Source of the DNA: Streptomyces zinciresistens K42 | GTDB taxonomy: Bacteria > Actinomycetota > Actinomycetes > Streptomycetales > Streptomycetaceae | Reading direction: 5' to 3' | Length of the DNA stretch: 64,000 bases | Assembly (NCBI RefSeq): GCF_000225525.1 | Contig: NZ_AGBF01000011.1 | Coordinates: 1 to 64,000 of the forward strand | Shown here: positions 20,188 to 29,827 of the stretch, piece after piece | Position numbering within the stretch: the first letter of the stretch is position 1 | How the letters are laid out: every line of letters begins with the position of its first letter | The notes under the pieces: model-generated | Databases searched by the model: none | What the model saw: only the letters and a program-made list of their open reading frames with translations | Told to the model about the DNA's origin: nothing | Translations under genes and position numbers: made by a program

Positions 20188-21252
20188 CTAGCCGAGGCGG
20201 ACCCCGCGCTCCGCCAGCCAGCGCGCCGGGTCCACCGACGACCCCACTTCCGGAGTGATCCGCGTCTCGAAGTGCAGATGCGGCCCGGTGGAGTTGCCGG
20301 TCGTGCCCGACTGCCCGATCCACCGGCCCGCCTCGACCCGCTCGCCCTGGTCGACGGCGATGGACGCGAGGTGGGCGTACTGCGTGTAGTAGCCGTCGGA
20401 GTGCCGTACGACGATCTGCATGCCGAAGGCGCCCGCGCACGACACCGCGACCACCCGGCCGTCGGCGACCGAGCGCACCGGGGTCCCGACGGGCACCGCG
20501 AAGTCCTGCCCGGTGTGCCGGTTCGCCCAGCGGCTGCCGCCGTTGCCGAAGGACGCGGACAGCTCGTACGTCTCCACGGGCGCGACCCACGCGCTCGTGG
20601 GCTTCTTCCGTTTCTGGTCGAGCCGGGCGGCGCCGGGGCAGGAGCCGGCCGTGACGGAGGCGTCCGCCTCGCCCTGCAACCGCCATCGCGCCTCGTCGAG
20701 CGTGCGCTCCACCCCCTTCTTCAGCTCGGCGAGCGCGGTGTTGCGCCGCTCCAGGCTCCGCCAGGCGGCCGCGGCACGGCCCTCGTCCCTGGCGAGCCGG
20801 GACTCGGCGCGGCGGCTCTTCTCGATGGCGTTGTTGACGGCCAGGTTCGTCTGCGAGAACACCTGCTGACCGCGCATCAGCTGTTCCGGGCTCGACGCCA
20901 GGACGATCTGCGCGGTGAGGGGCATCCCGCCGCTCGTGCGGTACTGGGCACGGGCGATCCTGCCCAGGTCCGCGCGCAGCACGCCGAGTTCCCGCCGCTC
21001 GCGGTCGAGCAGCGCCTCGATCCGCAGCGCCCGGGCCCGCTGCGCCTCCGCCTCCCGGCGGCCCGTCTCGTACCGCTGCGTCGCCCGTGCCGCGTCCTCG
21101 TACAGCCGCACCACCTGGGCGCTGAGCCCGGCCGCGCCGACGCCCCCGGGCCCGTCCCCGCCGTCGCGGGCCGCCGCGGGCGGGGCGGCGAGCAGGCCGA
21201 GCGCGCACAGCACGGCCGGAACGGCCAGGCTTCGTCCACGAGATGAGCGCAT
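20188..21252 (-). CDS. Secreted M23-family (LytM-type) peptidase with coiled-coil N-terminus
   Basis: A 354-residue exported protein. A signal peptide ending APPAAARD is followed by a long Arg/Glu/Ala-rich coiled coil (about 45-200) and a C-terminal LytM domain with the zinc motifs HTGQDF and HLHF plus YAHL. Since all zinc residues are present, it may be an active endopeptidase cutting peptidoglycan cross-links, or a FtsEX/EnvC-like activator. Its architecture (coiled coil plus LytM) fits cell-wall remodelling at septa. Confidence 0.88.
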   Translation of the reverse strand: MRSSRGRSLAVPAVLCALGLLAAPPAAARDGGDGPGGVGAAGLSAQVVRLYEDAARATQRYETGRREAEAQRARALRIEALLDRERRELGVLRADLGRIARAQYRTSGGMPLTAQIVLASSPEQLMRGQQVFSQTNLAVNNAIEKSRRAESRLARDEGRAAAAWRSLERRNTALAELKKGVERTLDEARWRLQGEADASVTAGSCPGAARLDQKRKKPTSAWVAPVETYELSASFGNGGSRWANRHTGQDFAVPVGTPVRSVADGRVVAVSCAGAFGMQIVVRHSDGYYTQYAHLASIAVDQGERVEAGRWIGQSGTTGNSTGPHLHFETRITPEVGSSVDPARWLAERGVRLG

Positions 21253-21429
21253 GTCAGCGATCCTGGCCCGGGAGCGGGCCCAGAGCGCGTTCAGGACGTA
21301 CGGGCGGGGGACAGGTTGCTGCGGACGGGTCAGTACGCGCGTTGACGCGGCCCCTCGCCGGCCGTCCGCACCCCGGCGTCCGTGGCGGCCCCGAGTCGTC
21401 GAGGCCGCCCGCGCGGCGGGCGGGTCCGG

Positions 21430-24400
21430 TCAGGCCGCGCCCACCAGCAGGTCCGCCGCCTCCTCGCGCTCCCTCATCTCCCGCAGCGGGCCGTCCACCG
21501 CGGCCAGAGCGGCGAACGGGCCGCGCTGCACCACCCGTCCCCCGTCCAGCACGACCACCTCGTCCACGGCCTCCAGCCCGGCGAGCCGGTGCGTGATGAG
21601 CAGGGTCGTACGGCCCTCGGTGGCGGCCAGGAGGTCGGCGGTGAGCGCGTCGGCCGTGGCCAGGTCGAGATGCTCGGCCGGCTCGTCGAGGACGAGGACG
21701 GGGAAGTCGGCGAGCAGTGCGCGGGCCAGCGCGAGCCGCTGCCGCTGCCCGCCCGAGAGCCGGGCCCCGTGCTCGCCCACCAGCGTGTCCATCCCGTCCG
21801 GCAGGCCGTCGGCCCAGTCGAGCAGCCGGGCCCGCCGCAGCGCGTCCCGCAACTCCGCCTCGGTGGCGTCCTTGCGGGCGAGCAGCAGGTTCTCGCGCAC
21901 GGAACTGTCGAAGAGGTGCGCGTCCTGCGCACAGAGTCCGACGAGCCGCCGGACGTCGTCGCCGTCGAGGGCGGCCGCGTCCACACCGGCCAGCGTGTAC
22001 GCACCCGCTCCCGGGTCCAGGAAGCGCAGCAGCGTCTGCGCCAGCGTCGTCTTGCCGGACCCGGACGGGCCGACGACCGCGATCCGGCGCCCCTCCTCCA
22101 GCGTCAGGTCGAGGCCGCCGAGCGCGTCGCGCTCCTGTCCGGCGTGACGTGCGGTCAGTCCGCTGAGGACGACCGGGAAGGGCGATACGGGCGCCTTGCG
22201 GGGGCGCTCCGGTTCCCGCACGGGTTCGGGCGCGTCCAGCACCTCGTACACGCGCTCGGCGCTCCGGCCCACGCGCTGCCGGTACTGCACGGCGAGCGGC
22301 AGCCCCAGGACGGCTTCGAACGCGGCGAGCGGAGTGAGGACGACGACGGCCATGGTCACGCCGCCCAGCCGGCCGCCCGCGACCGCCTGGGCGCCCACGA
22401 GGGCGGTGCCAGCGACCGTGAGTCCGCAGATCAGCGCGGTGAGACCGTCGCCGAGCGCGGTCGCGCCCGCCGCGCGCGAGGCGATCCGGGTGAGCACTCC
22501 GTCAGCCTCGCGGGCCTGCGCGGTGCGGCCGGGCAGGGCACCGGCGACGGTCAGCTCGGCGGTGCCGGTGAGCAGGTCCGTCACCCGTGTCGCGAGGGCG
22601 CCGCGGGAGGGGGCGAGCCTGCGCTCGGCCCGGCGGGCGACGGCGCCCGTGAGGAGCGGGACCCCGGCACCGGCCGCGAGGAGGCCGGCCGCGAGCACGG
22701 CGCCCGCCTCGGGCAGCAGCCAGGCGAGGAAGCCCACGGCACCGGCGGAGACCGCGGTCGCGGCGCCCACGGGCAGGAGCCAGCGCAGCCAGTAGTCCTG
22801 GAGCGCGTCCACGTCCGCGACGAGCCGCGACAGCAGGTCGCCCCGGCGGGTGCGGCGCAGCCCGGCCGGTGCCAGCCGCTCCAGCCGCCGGTACACGGCG
22901 ACCCGGGTGTCGGCGAGCATCCGCAGCACTGCGTCGTGCGAGACCAGCCGCTCGGCGTAGCGGAACACCGCCCGCCCGATGCCGAAGGCCCGCGTGGCCG
23001 TCACGGCCACCATGAGATACAGCACGGGAGGCTGCTGCGAGGCCCGCGAGATCAGCCACCCGGAGGTCGCCATCAGCCCGACCGCGCTGCCGAGCGCGAG
23101 GCTCGCGAGCAGCAGGGCGAGGGCGAGCCGGCCGCGGCGGGGGCCGGACATGGCTCGGACGCGGGCAAGGACGCCCCGGGCGTGCGGAGCGCCCGGCACG
23201 GTCTCCGCCTCCTGCACGCCGGCGGTGTCCCGGGCGGTCGGCTCCAGGGGCGGGGCGGCGGGCGCGGCGAGCGGGACCGGGACGGAGGCGGGCTGGGCGG
23301 GCTGGGCGGGCTGGGCGGGCTGGGCGGGCTGGGGAGGTTCCGCCAGCCGCACCACCCGGTCGGCCACGCCGAGCAGCGCGGGCCGGTGCACCACCAGCAG
23401 GACGGTCCGCCCCACGGCCAGTCGCCGTACGGCGTCGACGACCTCGGCCTCGGTGGCGCCGTCGAGCGCCGCCGTCGGCTCGTCGAGCAGCAGTACGGGC
23501 CGGTCGGCGAGGAAGGCACGGGCCAGGGCGAGGCGCTGGCGCTGCCCGGCGGACAGCCCGGTGCCGTCCTCCCCCAGCACGGTGTCGACGCCGTGGGGGA
23601 GCGCGTCCACGAACTCCAGCGCCCCGGCGTCCGCGAGGGCCCGCCGTACGGCGTCGGCGTCCGCGTCGGGCCGGGCCAGCCGGACGTTCTCGGTGATGGT
23701 CCCGGCGTACAGATGGGGCCGCTGCGGCACCCAGGCGACACGCGCGTGCCACTGGTCGAGAGCGAGTCCGCTCAGATCGGCTCCCCCGATCAGGACACGT
23801 CCCGCGGTCGGCCGCACGAACCCCAGCAGTGCGCTCAGCAGCGTCGACTTGCCGGCGCCGCTCGGTCCGACGAGAGCCACCGTCTCCCCGGGGGCGACCG
23901 TGAAGGACACCGCGGAGACGGCGTCGGCGGACCGTCCGGGGTAGCGCACCGAGACGTCCTCGAAGGCCAGGGCCCCCGGCGGCACGGGCGCCGCTCCCCG
24001 GGCCGGGGCCGCGGTCTCCAGGACCTCGAAGATCTCCTCGGCCGCGGACAGCCCCTCGGCCGCCGCGTGGTACTGCGCACCCACCTGACGCAGCGGCAGA
24101 TACGCCTCGGGGGCCAGGACCAGGACGACGAGGCCGTCGTACAGGTTCATGTCGCCCTTCACCAGCCGCATACCGATGGTGACCGCGACCAGGGCGACCG
24201 AGATCGTCGAGAGCAGTTCCAGTGCGAAGGAGGAGATGAAGGCGATCCGCAGGGTCCGCATGGTCGCCCGGCGGTACTCGCCGGTGATGCGCCGGATCGA
24301 GTCCGCCTGGGCCTTGGCCCGGCCGAAGACCTTCAGCGTCGGCAGGCCGGCGACGACGTCCAGGAAATGCCCCGACAGCCGGGAGAGCAGCCGCCATTGG

Positions 24401-24963
24401 CGGTCCATGTGGGACTGGGTGGCCCAGCCGATCAGCATCATGAAGACGGGGATGAGCGGCAGGGTGCCGACGATGATCGCCGCCGAGACCCAGTCCTCGG
24501 TCACGATCCTCGCGAGCACCGCGACGGGGACCACCACCGCCAGCCCCAGCTGGGGCAGATAGCGGGAGAAGTAGTCGTCCAGGGCGTCGACCCCGCGGGT
24601 GGCGAGGGCGACCAGTGATCCGGTCCGCTGGCCGGCGAGCCAGCCGGGCCCCAGCTCGGCCGCCCGCTCCAGCAACCGGCTCCTCAGCTCCGACTTCACC
24701 GCGGCGCTCGCGCGATGGGCGGCGAGTTCGGTCAGCCAGGCGACCAGCGCGCGACCGCCCGCGACCGCCGCCAACAGCAGCAGGGGAGTGCGCAGTGCGG
24801 TGGCGGACATCCCGTCCTGGAACGCCCCCACCACCACCTCGGCGATGAGCATCGCCTGCGCGATGACCAGCCCGGCGCCGACTGCGCCCAGGCCGACGAC
24901 GGCGATCAGGAACAGTCGGGTGGCGCGCGCGTATCGCAGGAGGCGCGGATCGATCGGTTTCAC
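21430..24963 (-). CDS. cydCD: Fused CydDC thiol-reductant ABC exporter
   Basis: A 1177-residue fusion of two ABC half-transporters needed for cytochrome bd assembly; in E. coli CydDC exports cysteine and glutathione. Each half has about six helices and an ATPase: first GPSGAGKST, LSAGQRQRLALA and VLLLDEPTAALD; then GPSGSGKTTLAQ, LSGGQRQRLALA and VLVLDEPAEHLD. A Pro/Ala/Gln linker (repeated QPAQPA) joins them. The start is read as the GTG at 24961-24963, inside a parS palindrome; a GTG at 25020 would add 19 residues encoded largely by two parS copies. It follows cydB and closes the cyd operon. Confidence 0.93.
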   Translation of the reverse strand: MKPIDPRLLRYARATRLFLIAVVGLGAVGAGLVIAQAMLIAEVVVGAFQDGMSATALRTPLLLLAAVAGGRALVAWLTELAAHRASAAVKSELRSRLLERAAELGPGWLAGQRTGSLVALATRGVDALDDYFSRYLPQLGLAVVVPVAVLARIVTEDWVSAAIIVGTLPLIPVFMMLIGWATQSHMDRQWRLLSRLSGHFLDVVAGLPTLKVFGRAKAQADSIRRITGEYRRATMRTLRIAFISSFALELLSTISVALVAVTIGMRLVKGDMNLYDGLVVLVLAPEAYLPLRQVGAQYHAAAEGLSAAEEIFEVLETAAPARGAAPVPPGALAFEDVSVRYPGRSADAVSAVSFTVAPGETVALVGPSGAGKSTLLSALLGFVRPTAGRVLIGGADLSGLALDQWHARVAWVPQRPHLYAGTITENVRLARPDADADAVRRALADAGALEFVDALPHGVDTVLGEDGTGLSAGQRQRLALARAFLADRPVLLLDEPTAALDGATEAEVVDAVRRLAVGRTVLLVVHRPALLGVADRVVRLAEPPQPAQPAQPAQPAQPASVPVPLAAPAAPPLEPTARDTAGVQEAETVPGAPHARGVLARVRAMSGPRRGRLALALLLASLALGSAVGLMATSGWLISRASQQPPVLYLMVAVTATRAFGIGRAVFRYAERLVSHDAVLRMLADTRVAVYRRLERLAPAGLRRTRRGDLLSRLVADVDALQDYWLRWLLPVGAATAVSAGAVGFLAWLLPEAGAVLAAGLLAAGAGVPLLTGAVARRAERRLAPSRGALATRVTDLLTGTAELTVAGALPGRTAQAREADGVLTRIASRAAGATALGDGLTALICGLTVAGTALVGAQAVAGGRLGGVTMAVVVLTPLAAFEAVLGLPLAVQYRQRVGRSAERVYEVLDAPEPVREPERPRKAPVSPFPVVLSGLTARHAGQERDALGGLDLTLEEGRRIAVVGPSGSGKTTLAQTLLRFLDPGAGAYTLAGVDAAALDGDDVRRLVGLCAQDAHLFDSSVRENLLLARKDATEAELRDALRRARLLDWADGLPDGMDTLVGEHGARLSGGQRQRLALARALLADFPVLVLDEPAEHLDLATADALTADLLAATEGRTTLLITHRLAGLEAVDEVVVLDGGRVVQRGPFAALAAVDGPLREMREREEAADLLVGAA

Positions 24964-24970
24964 GTGAAAC
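24957..24970. promoter_or_regulatory. parS site, perfect, containing the cydCD start codon
   Basis: GTTTCACGTGAAAC. On the minus strand its GTG (24961-24963) is the probable start codon of cydCD, so ParB bound here would cover the translation start region of the gene. Confidence 0.93.
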
Positions 24971-24994
24971 AGGCCCTTCGGTCCCGTGCGGGGT

Positions 24995-25008
24995 GTTTCA
25001 CGTGAAAC
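24995..25008. promoter_or_regulatory. parS site, perfect, between cydB and cydCD
   Basis: Second exact GTTTCACGTGAAAC, 38 bases from the previous one (centre to centre). Both lie inside the cyd operon, between the cydB stop and the cydCD coding region. Confidence 0.93.
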
Positions 25009-25035
25009 ATCGCGAAACACCCCGCCCCGGTGGAC

Positions 25036-26052
25036 TCAGTGCGCGGATCCGGCGGTGTCCACAGCGAGGTGCTGCGTACCGATCCGCTTGCGGAAGACCC
25101 AGTAGGTCCAGCCCTGGTAGATCATGACGACCGGCGTGGCGATGACCGCGCACCAGGTCATGATCTTCAGGGTGTAGGGGCTCGACGAGGCGTTGGTGAC
25201 GGTGAGGCTCCACTCGTCGTTCAGCGAGGACGGCATGACGTTCGGGAACAGCGTCAGGAAGAGCATCGCCACGGCCGCCACGATGGTGACGCCGGAGAAG
25301 GCGAACGCCCATCCCTCACGTCCCGCCTGGTTCGCCACCAGGGCCGCGACCAGCGCCACGACCGCCACGACCAGTGCGACCAGGCTCTGTCCGTCGCCGT
25401 TCTCGACCTGCGTCCACAGCAGGAAGACCGCGGCCACGACGGCGGTGAGCAGCCCGATGCGCGTCGCCAGCGCCCGTGCCCGCTCGCGGATCTCCCCCAC
25501 GGTCTTCAGCGCCGCGAACACCGCTCCGTGGAAGGTGAACAGCGTCAGCGTCACCAGACCGCCGAGCAGCGCGTACGGGTTGAGCAGGTCCGGGACGTTG
25601 CCGACGTACTCGAAGTTCTGGTCGATCTTCACGCCGCGCACGATGTTGGCGAAGGCCACGCCCCACAGGAAGGCGGGCAGCAGGGAGCACCAGAAGATCG
25701 CGTGCTCCCAGTTGCGCTGCCAGTTCTCCTCGGGCCGCTTCACCCGGTACTCGAAGGCGACACCCCGGACGATCAGGCAGACCAGGATGAGCAGCAGCGG
25801 CAGATAGAAGCCGGAGAAGAGCGTGGCGTACCACTCGGGGAACGCGGCGAAGGTGGCGCCGCCCGCCGAGAGCAGCCAGACCTCGTTGCCGTCCCAGACG
25901 GGGCCGATGGTGTTGATCAGCACGCGTCGCTCGGGCCGGTTGCGTGCGAGCAGCTTGGTGAGCACGCCGATCCCGAAGTCGAAGCCCTCCAGGAAGAAGT
26001 AGCCGATCCACAGGACTGCGATCAGGACGAACCAGACGTCGTGAAGTTCCAT
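25036..26052 (-). CDS. cydB: Cytochrome bd oxidase subunit II
   Basis: A 338-residue membrane subunit of the bd-type quinol oxidase. It begins MELHDVWFVLIAVLWIGYFF and has about eight to nine helices, with the family segment EGFDFGIG and the stretch NTIGPVWDGNEVWLL. It pairs with CydA, lies 20 bases behind it and is followed by cydCD. The oxidase reduces O2 at high affinity without pumping protons and helps at low oxygen. Confidence 0.95.
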   Translation of the reverse strand: MELHDVWFVLIAVLWIGYFFLEGFDFGIGVLTKLLARNRPERRVLINTIGPVWDGNEVWLLSAGGATFAAFPEWYATLFSGFYLPLLLILVCLIVRGVAFEYRVKRPEENWQRNWEHAIFWCSLLPAFLWGVAFANIVRGVKIDQNFEYVGNVPDLLNPYALLGGLVTLTLFTFHGAVFAALKTVGEIRERARALATRIGLLTAVVAAVFLLWTQVENGDGQSLVALVVAVVALVAALVANQAGREGWAFAFSGVTIVAAVAMLFLTLFPNVMPSSLNDEWSLTVTNASSSPYTLKIMTWCAVIATPVVMIYQGWTYWVFRKRIGTQHLAVDTAGSAH

Positions 26053-26072
26053 GACTGTGCAGCTCCCTCGGC

Positions 26073-27581
26073 CTAGTACGAGAAGGCCATCGGCTTGTCG
26101 GCGTCACGGGAGTCGCCGCCGATCTTCGTGGGCGGGTTCAGGTCGGCCTCCGTCAGCTCGGGCGGGCCGGCCTTGATGTACTTGACCAGGAGCTTGACCT
26201 CGATGACGGCGAGGATGGCGTAGAGCGTGGTGAAGACGATCATCGAGGTGATGATCTCGCCCTGGGAGACACCGGGGGAGACGGCGTCACGGGTGCGCAG
26301 GACGCCGTAGACGGCCCAGGGCTGGCGGCCCGTCTCGGTGAAGATCCAGCCCCAGGAGTTGGCGATCAGCGGGAAGACCATGGTCCAGACGGCGATGCGC
26401 CAGTACAGCTTGGTGAGCTTCGGGCCGAGGGCCTTGTGCGGGAGCAGCACCAGGTGCGGCACTTCGTCGTCGCCGACCCTGAGGTGCCGGGGCAGCAGGA
26501 ACTTCTTGCGGGTCAGCCACAGGCCGATCAGTCCGACGGTGAAGGACGCCATGCCGAAGCCGATCATCCAGCGGAAGCCCCAGTAGGCGACCGGGATGTT
26601 GGGCCGGTAGTCGCCGGGACCGTACTTCTTCTGCTCGGCCTTGTTGACGTCGTTGATGCCGGGGACGTACGAGGAGAAGTCGTCCTTGGCCAGGAAGGAC
26701 AGCAGGCCCGGGATCTCGATGGCGACCTCGTTGTGCCCCTCGGCGACGTCGCCGACGGCGAAGATCGAGAAGGGTGCGGGCTTCTCGCCGTCCCACAGCG
26801 CCTCGGCCGCGGCCATCTTCATCGGCTGCTGCTCGTACATGATCTTGCCGAGCGTGTCACCGCTCACGGCGGTGAGCAGACCACCGATGGCGACGGTGAC
26901 CAGGCCGAGCCGCAGAGAGGTCTTCATCTCGCGGATGTGCTTCTTGCGCATCAGATGCAGTGCGGAGACACCGACCATGAAGGCGCCGCCGGTGAGGAAG
27001 GCCGCCGAGAGGGTGTGGAAGCCCTGGGCCAGCGCCGTGTTCTGGGTGAGGACGAGCCAGAAGTCGGTGAGCTCGGCGCGGCCCCGCGCCTCGTTGATCC
27101 GGTAGCCGACGGGGTGCTGCATCCAGGAGTTGGCCGCCAGGATGAAGTACGCCGACAGGATCGTGCCGATGGAGACCATCCAGATGCAGGCCAGATGGAT
27201 CTTCTTCGGCAGCTTGTCCCAGCCGAAGATCCACAGCCCGATGAAGGTGGACTCGAAGAAGAAGGCGATCAGTGCCTCGAAGGCGAGGGGGGCACCGAAG
27301 ACGTCACCGACGAAGCGGGAGTAGTCCGACCAGTTCATGCCGAACTGGAACTCCTGCACGATGCCGGTGACCACACCCATCGCGATGTTGATCAGGAAGA
27401 GCTTGCCCCAGAACTTCGTCGCCTTGAGGTACTTCTCCTTCTCGGTGCGCACCCAGGCCGTCTGCAGGCCGGCCGTGAGGGCCGCGAGCGAGATCGTCAG
27501 GGGTACGAACAGAAAGTGGTAGACGGTGGTGATGCCGAACTGCCATCGCGCCAGCGTCTCCGGCGCCAGAGCCAGGTCCAC
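26073..27581 (-). CDS. cydA: Cytochrome bd oxidase subunit I
   Basis: A 502-residue haem-bearing subunit. The haem-ligand His22 lies in FGITTVYHFLF; the inner ligand His is in FHTLSAAFLTGG, the Met ligand is in MKMAAAEA, and the quinol-site signature GRQPWAVYGVLRT is intact. The proton-path Glu is in FFFESTF. The Q-loop is of the short type. The start is GTG at 27581. It is first in cydA-cydB-cydCD and has a Rex-like operator just upstream. Confidence 0.96.
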   Translation of the reverse strand: MDLALAPETLARWQFGITTVYHFLFVPLTISLAALTAGLQTAWVRTEKEKYLKATKFWGKLFLINIAMGVVTGIVQEFQFGMNWSDYSRFVGDVFGAPLAFEALIAFFFESTFIGLWIFGWDKLPKKIHLACIWMVSIGTILSAYFILAANSWMQHPVGYRINEARGRAELTDFWLVLTQNTALAQGFHTLSAAFLTGGAFMVGVSALHLMRKKHIREMKTSLRLGLVTVAIGGLLTAVSGDTLGKIMYEQQPMKMAAAEALWDGEKPAPFSIFAVGDVAEGHNEVAIEIPGLLSFLAKDDFSSYVPGINDVNKAEQKKYGPGDYRPNIPVAYWGFRWMIGFGMASFTVGLIGLWLTRKKFLLPRHLRVGDDEVPHLVLLPHKALGPKLTKLYWRIAVWTMVFPLIANSWGWIFTETGRQPWAVYGVLRTRDAVSPGVSQGEIITSMIVFTTLYAILAVIEVKLLVKYIKAGPPELTEADLNPPTKIGGDSRDADKPMAFSY

Positions 27582-27603
27582 GTCGCCGCTCCTTACTTAC
27601 GCT

Positions 27604-27619
27604 TGTGAAAGCGTTCACA
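27604..27619. promoter_or_regulatory. Rex-type operator upstream of cydA
   Basis: TGTGAAAGCGTTCACA differs at one position from the Streptomyces Rex operator TGTGAACGCGTTCACA. A further TTCACA half-site follows at 27620-27625. It lies about 25 bases before the cydA start, so Rex bound at low NADH/NAD+ would block transcription. In S. coelicolor the cyd operon is a known Rex target. Confidence 0.85.
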
Positions 27620-27740
27620 TTCACAAGCAATTATGCAGCACGCCTCCGGCAGCCTGTACGGGGGGTCCCTCATTCCGGTCAACCCCTTGGCGCGAACTTC
27701 AACATATTGTTGAAGTGCCTGCCTGTAGCCACCGACACCG

Positions 27741-28119
27741 CTTCAGATACGGGTCTCCTGGCCTGCCGGACATCTCAGGGCGACGCTCGACGGCACCCCG
27801 ACCGCGCCGGCCCTCACCGAAGCGCCGCCGTTCACCTCGACCGCGCGCATCTGGAGCGAGGAAGTGCATTTCGACACAGGGCTGGCCGTTTCACGTGAAA
27901 CGGATGCGCGGCAGGTAGTCGAGCCGGGCGCCGTGGTCTTCTGGGCAGACGGCGACGTCGCGCTCGCGCTCCCCCGCGGACCCACGCCGCTGTCACAGGG
28001 CGACGAGTGCCGCCTCGCGAGCCCGTACGACGTCCTGAGACGTCTCCGACGGCGACCCCCGCCTGCTGGCGACCGCGCGCGGCGGGAACCACGTGCGGGT
28101 GGAACCGGTGGAGGTCTGA
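27741..28119 (+). pseudogene. Decayed cyclophilin-like-fold protein gene
   Basis: One frame reads QIRVSWPAGHLRATLDGTPT, ALTEAPPFTSTARIW, EEVHFDTGLAVSRETDA and FWADGDVALALPRGPTPLSQ, a pattern I recognise from small cyclophilin-like proteins of actinomycetes. After SPYDVL, at about 28033-28045, the frame shifts and the end continues as VSDGDPRLLATARGGNHVRV to a TGA at 28117. The expected start codon position (27741) is CTT, and a TAG lies upstream in frame. Lost start plus frameshift means it is not expressed as one protein. A parS site lies within it. Confidence 0.65.
27888..27901. promoter_or_regulatory. parS site, perfect
   Basis: GTTTCACGTGAAAC inside the decayed cyclophilin-like gene, where it encodes Val-Ser-Arg-Glu-Thr. 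The site is intact although its host gene is broken, which suggests it is kept for itself. Confidence 0.93.
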
Positions 28120-28320
28120 CCGCGTCCCGCGCCGGCTCTGTGGCCGGCAGGCTTTTCCAGGCGGCTCGCGGCGTCCGGCAGGGCGCCTCGCAAGGCGGAG
28201 CGTCACACGCGTACTTGGACGTACTCCGGTGACGCGACAACGCGGTCCGGGGGTCCCTGCTCGCAGAGCTCGGGGGACGTGCCGGGCGTCGCGAGCCGGT
28301 GAGCCCTCCCGCTCACCGCA

Positions 28321-29400
28321 CTAACCCTCCTTGCGGAACCCTTCCGCCACCTTCAGGAAGATGTCGTTCGCCTCGGCCTCTCCGACCGTCACCCGCACAC
28401 CCTCGCCCGCGAACGGCCGGATCACCACGCCCGCCTGCTCACACGCCTGCGCGAAGGGGACCGTGCGCTCCCCCAGCCGCAGCCACACGAAGTTGGCCTG
28501 GGTCTCGGGCACCGTCCAGCCCTGGGCCCGCAGCCCGTCGACCACCCGGATGCGCTCGCACACCAACGAGCCGACACGGCCGATGAGTTCGTCCTCGGCA
28601 CGCAGCGAGGCGATCGCCGCGTCCTGCGCGAGCTGGCTCACGCCGAAGGGCACGGCCGTCTTGCGCAGCGCCGCCGCCACCGGCTCATGGGCGATCGCGA
28701 AGCCCACCCGCAGACCGGCCAGACCGTACGCCTTGGAGAACGTGCGCAGCACGCAGACGTTCGGCCGCTCCCGGTAGATCTCCACGCCGTCCGGCACCTC
28801 GGGGTCGCGGATGAACTCGCGGTACGCCTCGTCGAGGACGACCAGGACGTCACTCGGCACCCGGTCGAGGAAGCGCTCCAGCTCGGCACGCCCGACCACG
28901 GTGCCGGTCGGGTTGTTGGGGTTGCAGACGAAGATCAGCCGGGTCCGCTCGGTGATCGCGGCGGCCATCGCGTCCAGGTCGTGCACATCCCCCGGCGTCA
29001 GCGGGACCCGGACGGAGGCGGCACCGCTGATCTGCGTGATGATCGGGTACGCCTCGAAGGACCGCCAGGCGTAGACGACCTCGTCGCCGGGGCCGGAGGT
29101 GGCCTGGACCAACTGCTGGGCCACGCCGACCGAACCGGTGCCGGTGGCCAGGTGGGAGAGCGGCACCCCGAAGCGGTCGGAGAGCTCGTTCATCAGGCCC
29201 GTGCACATCATGTCCGGGTAGCGGTTGAAGGAGGAGGCGGCCGCCGCCACGGTCTCCATCACGCCGGGCAGCGGCGGATAGGGGTTCTCGTTGGAGGACA
29301 GCTTGTAGGCCACCGGGCCACCGGCCGCGGCGGGCTTGCCCGGCTTGTAGGTGGGAATCCCCTCCAGTTCGGCGCGCAGCTTGGGGCTCGTCTCGCTCAC
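28321..29400 (-). CDS. hisC: Histidinol-phosphate aminotransferase
   Basis: A 359-residue class I/II PLP aminotransferase that makes histidinol phosphate; related enzymes also act on phenylalanine or other aromatic substrates. GTG 29400 is chosen since it gives the usual N-terminus [18 protein letters not shown]; a start at 29460 would add 20 atypical residues. Motifs are [17 protein letters not shown] (PLP Asn), LDEAYREF, the PLP lysine in [15 protein letters not shown], and the Arg in RVTVG near the end. It stands apart from any his operon, so it is probably a second copy. Confidence 0.9.
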   Translation of the reverse strand: MSETSPKLRAELEGIPTYKPGKPAAAGGPVAYKLSSNENPYPPLPGVMETVAAAASSFNRYPDMMCTGLMNELSDRFGVPLSHLATGTGSVGVAQQLVQATSGPGDEVVYAWRSFEAYPIITQISGAASVRVPLTPGDVHDLDAMAAAITERTRLIFVCNPNNPTGTVVGRAELERFLDRVPSDVLVVLDEAYREFIRDPEVPDGVEIYRERPNVCVLRTFSKAYGLAGLRVGFAIAHEPVAAALRKTAVPFGVSQLAQDAAIASLRAEDELIGRVGSLVCERIRVVDGLRAQGWTVPETQANFVWLRLGERTVPFAQACEQAGVVIRPFAGEGVRVTVGEAEANDIFLKVAEGFRKEG

Positions 29401-29827
29401 CGCAGTCCTCCTCGCGACCACCGGCGGCACATCACCGCCGCCGGCTCCAATACTTCTCACCTTATGAGGATTCGGCGCCGATGCGTACAGCGCGGCCCTG
29501 CCGGATTGCCGGACCGCTCCGCCGCGGTGGCATCAAGGGCATCAGCGCACGAAGGCGTACGAACCAGGGGCGCGCCCCACATATATCTATGCGCCGGTGG
29601 CTCGCGCCGTGGCGCGCATCACCCGTGAAGGTGAGTTGAGACCTCTTCGAAACATCGGAGAGTTGGCAGGCCCATGCGCGCGGACACGACACGTCCTGTC
29701 ATTGCATCGTTCAACTCCCTTTCTTTCAAAGGATTTTAGCCCTCTTCGGCCTTGCAGAAACGTGCCTGTCAACGCGTGCATATGCGTCCGCACTACCCCA
29801 CCGAATGAGCCCTACTATCGGCTCGCC
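29401..29827. other. Divergent promoter region between hisC and the LacI regulator
   Basis: 427 bases without a gene. The part around 29690-29790 is clearly less GC-rich than the rest, including a CCTTTCTTTCAAAGG inverted repeat near 29720-29735. It probably carries the promoter and possibly the autoregulatory operator of the LacI-type regulator. I cannot place exact -35/-10 boxes. Confidence 0.4.
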
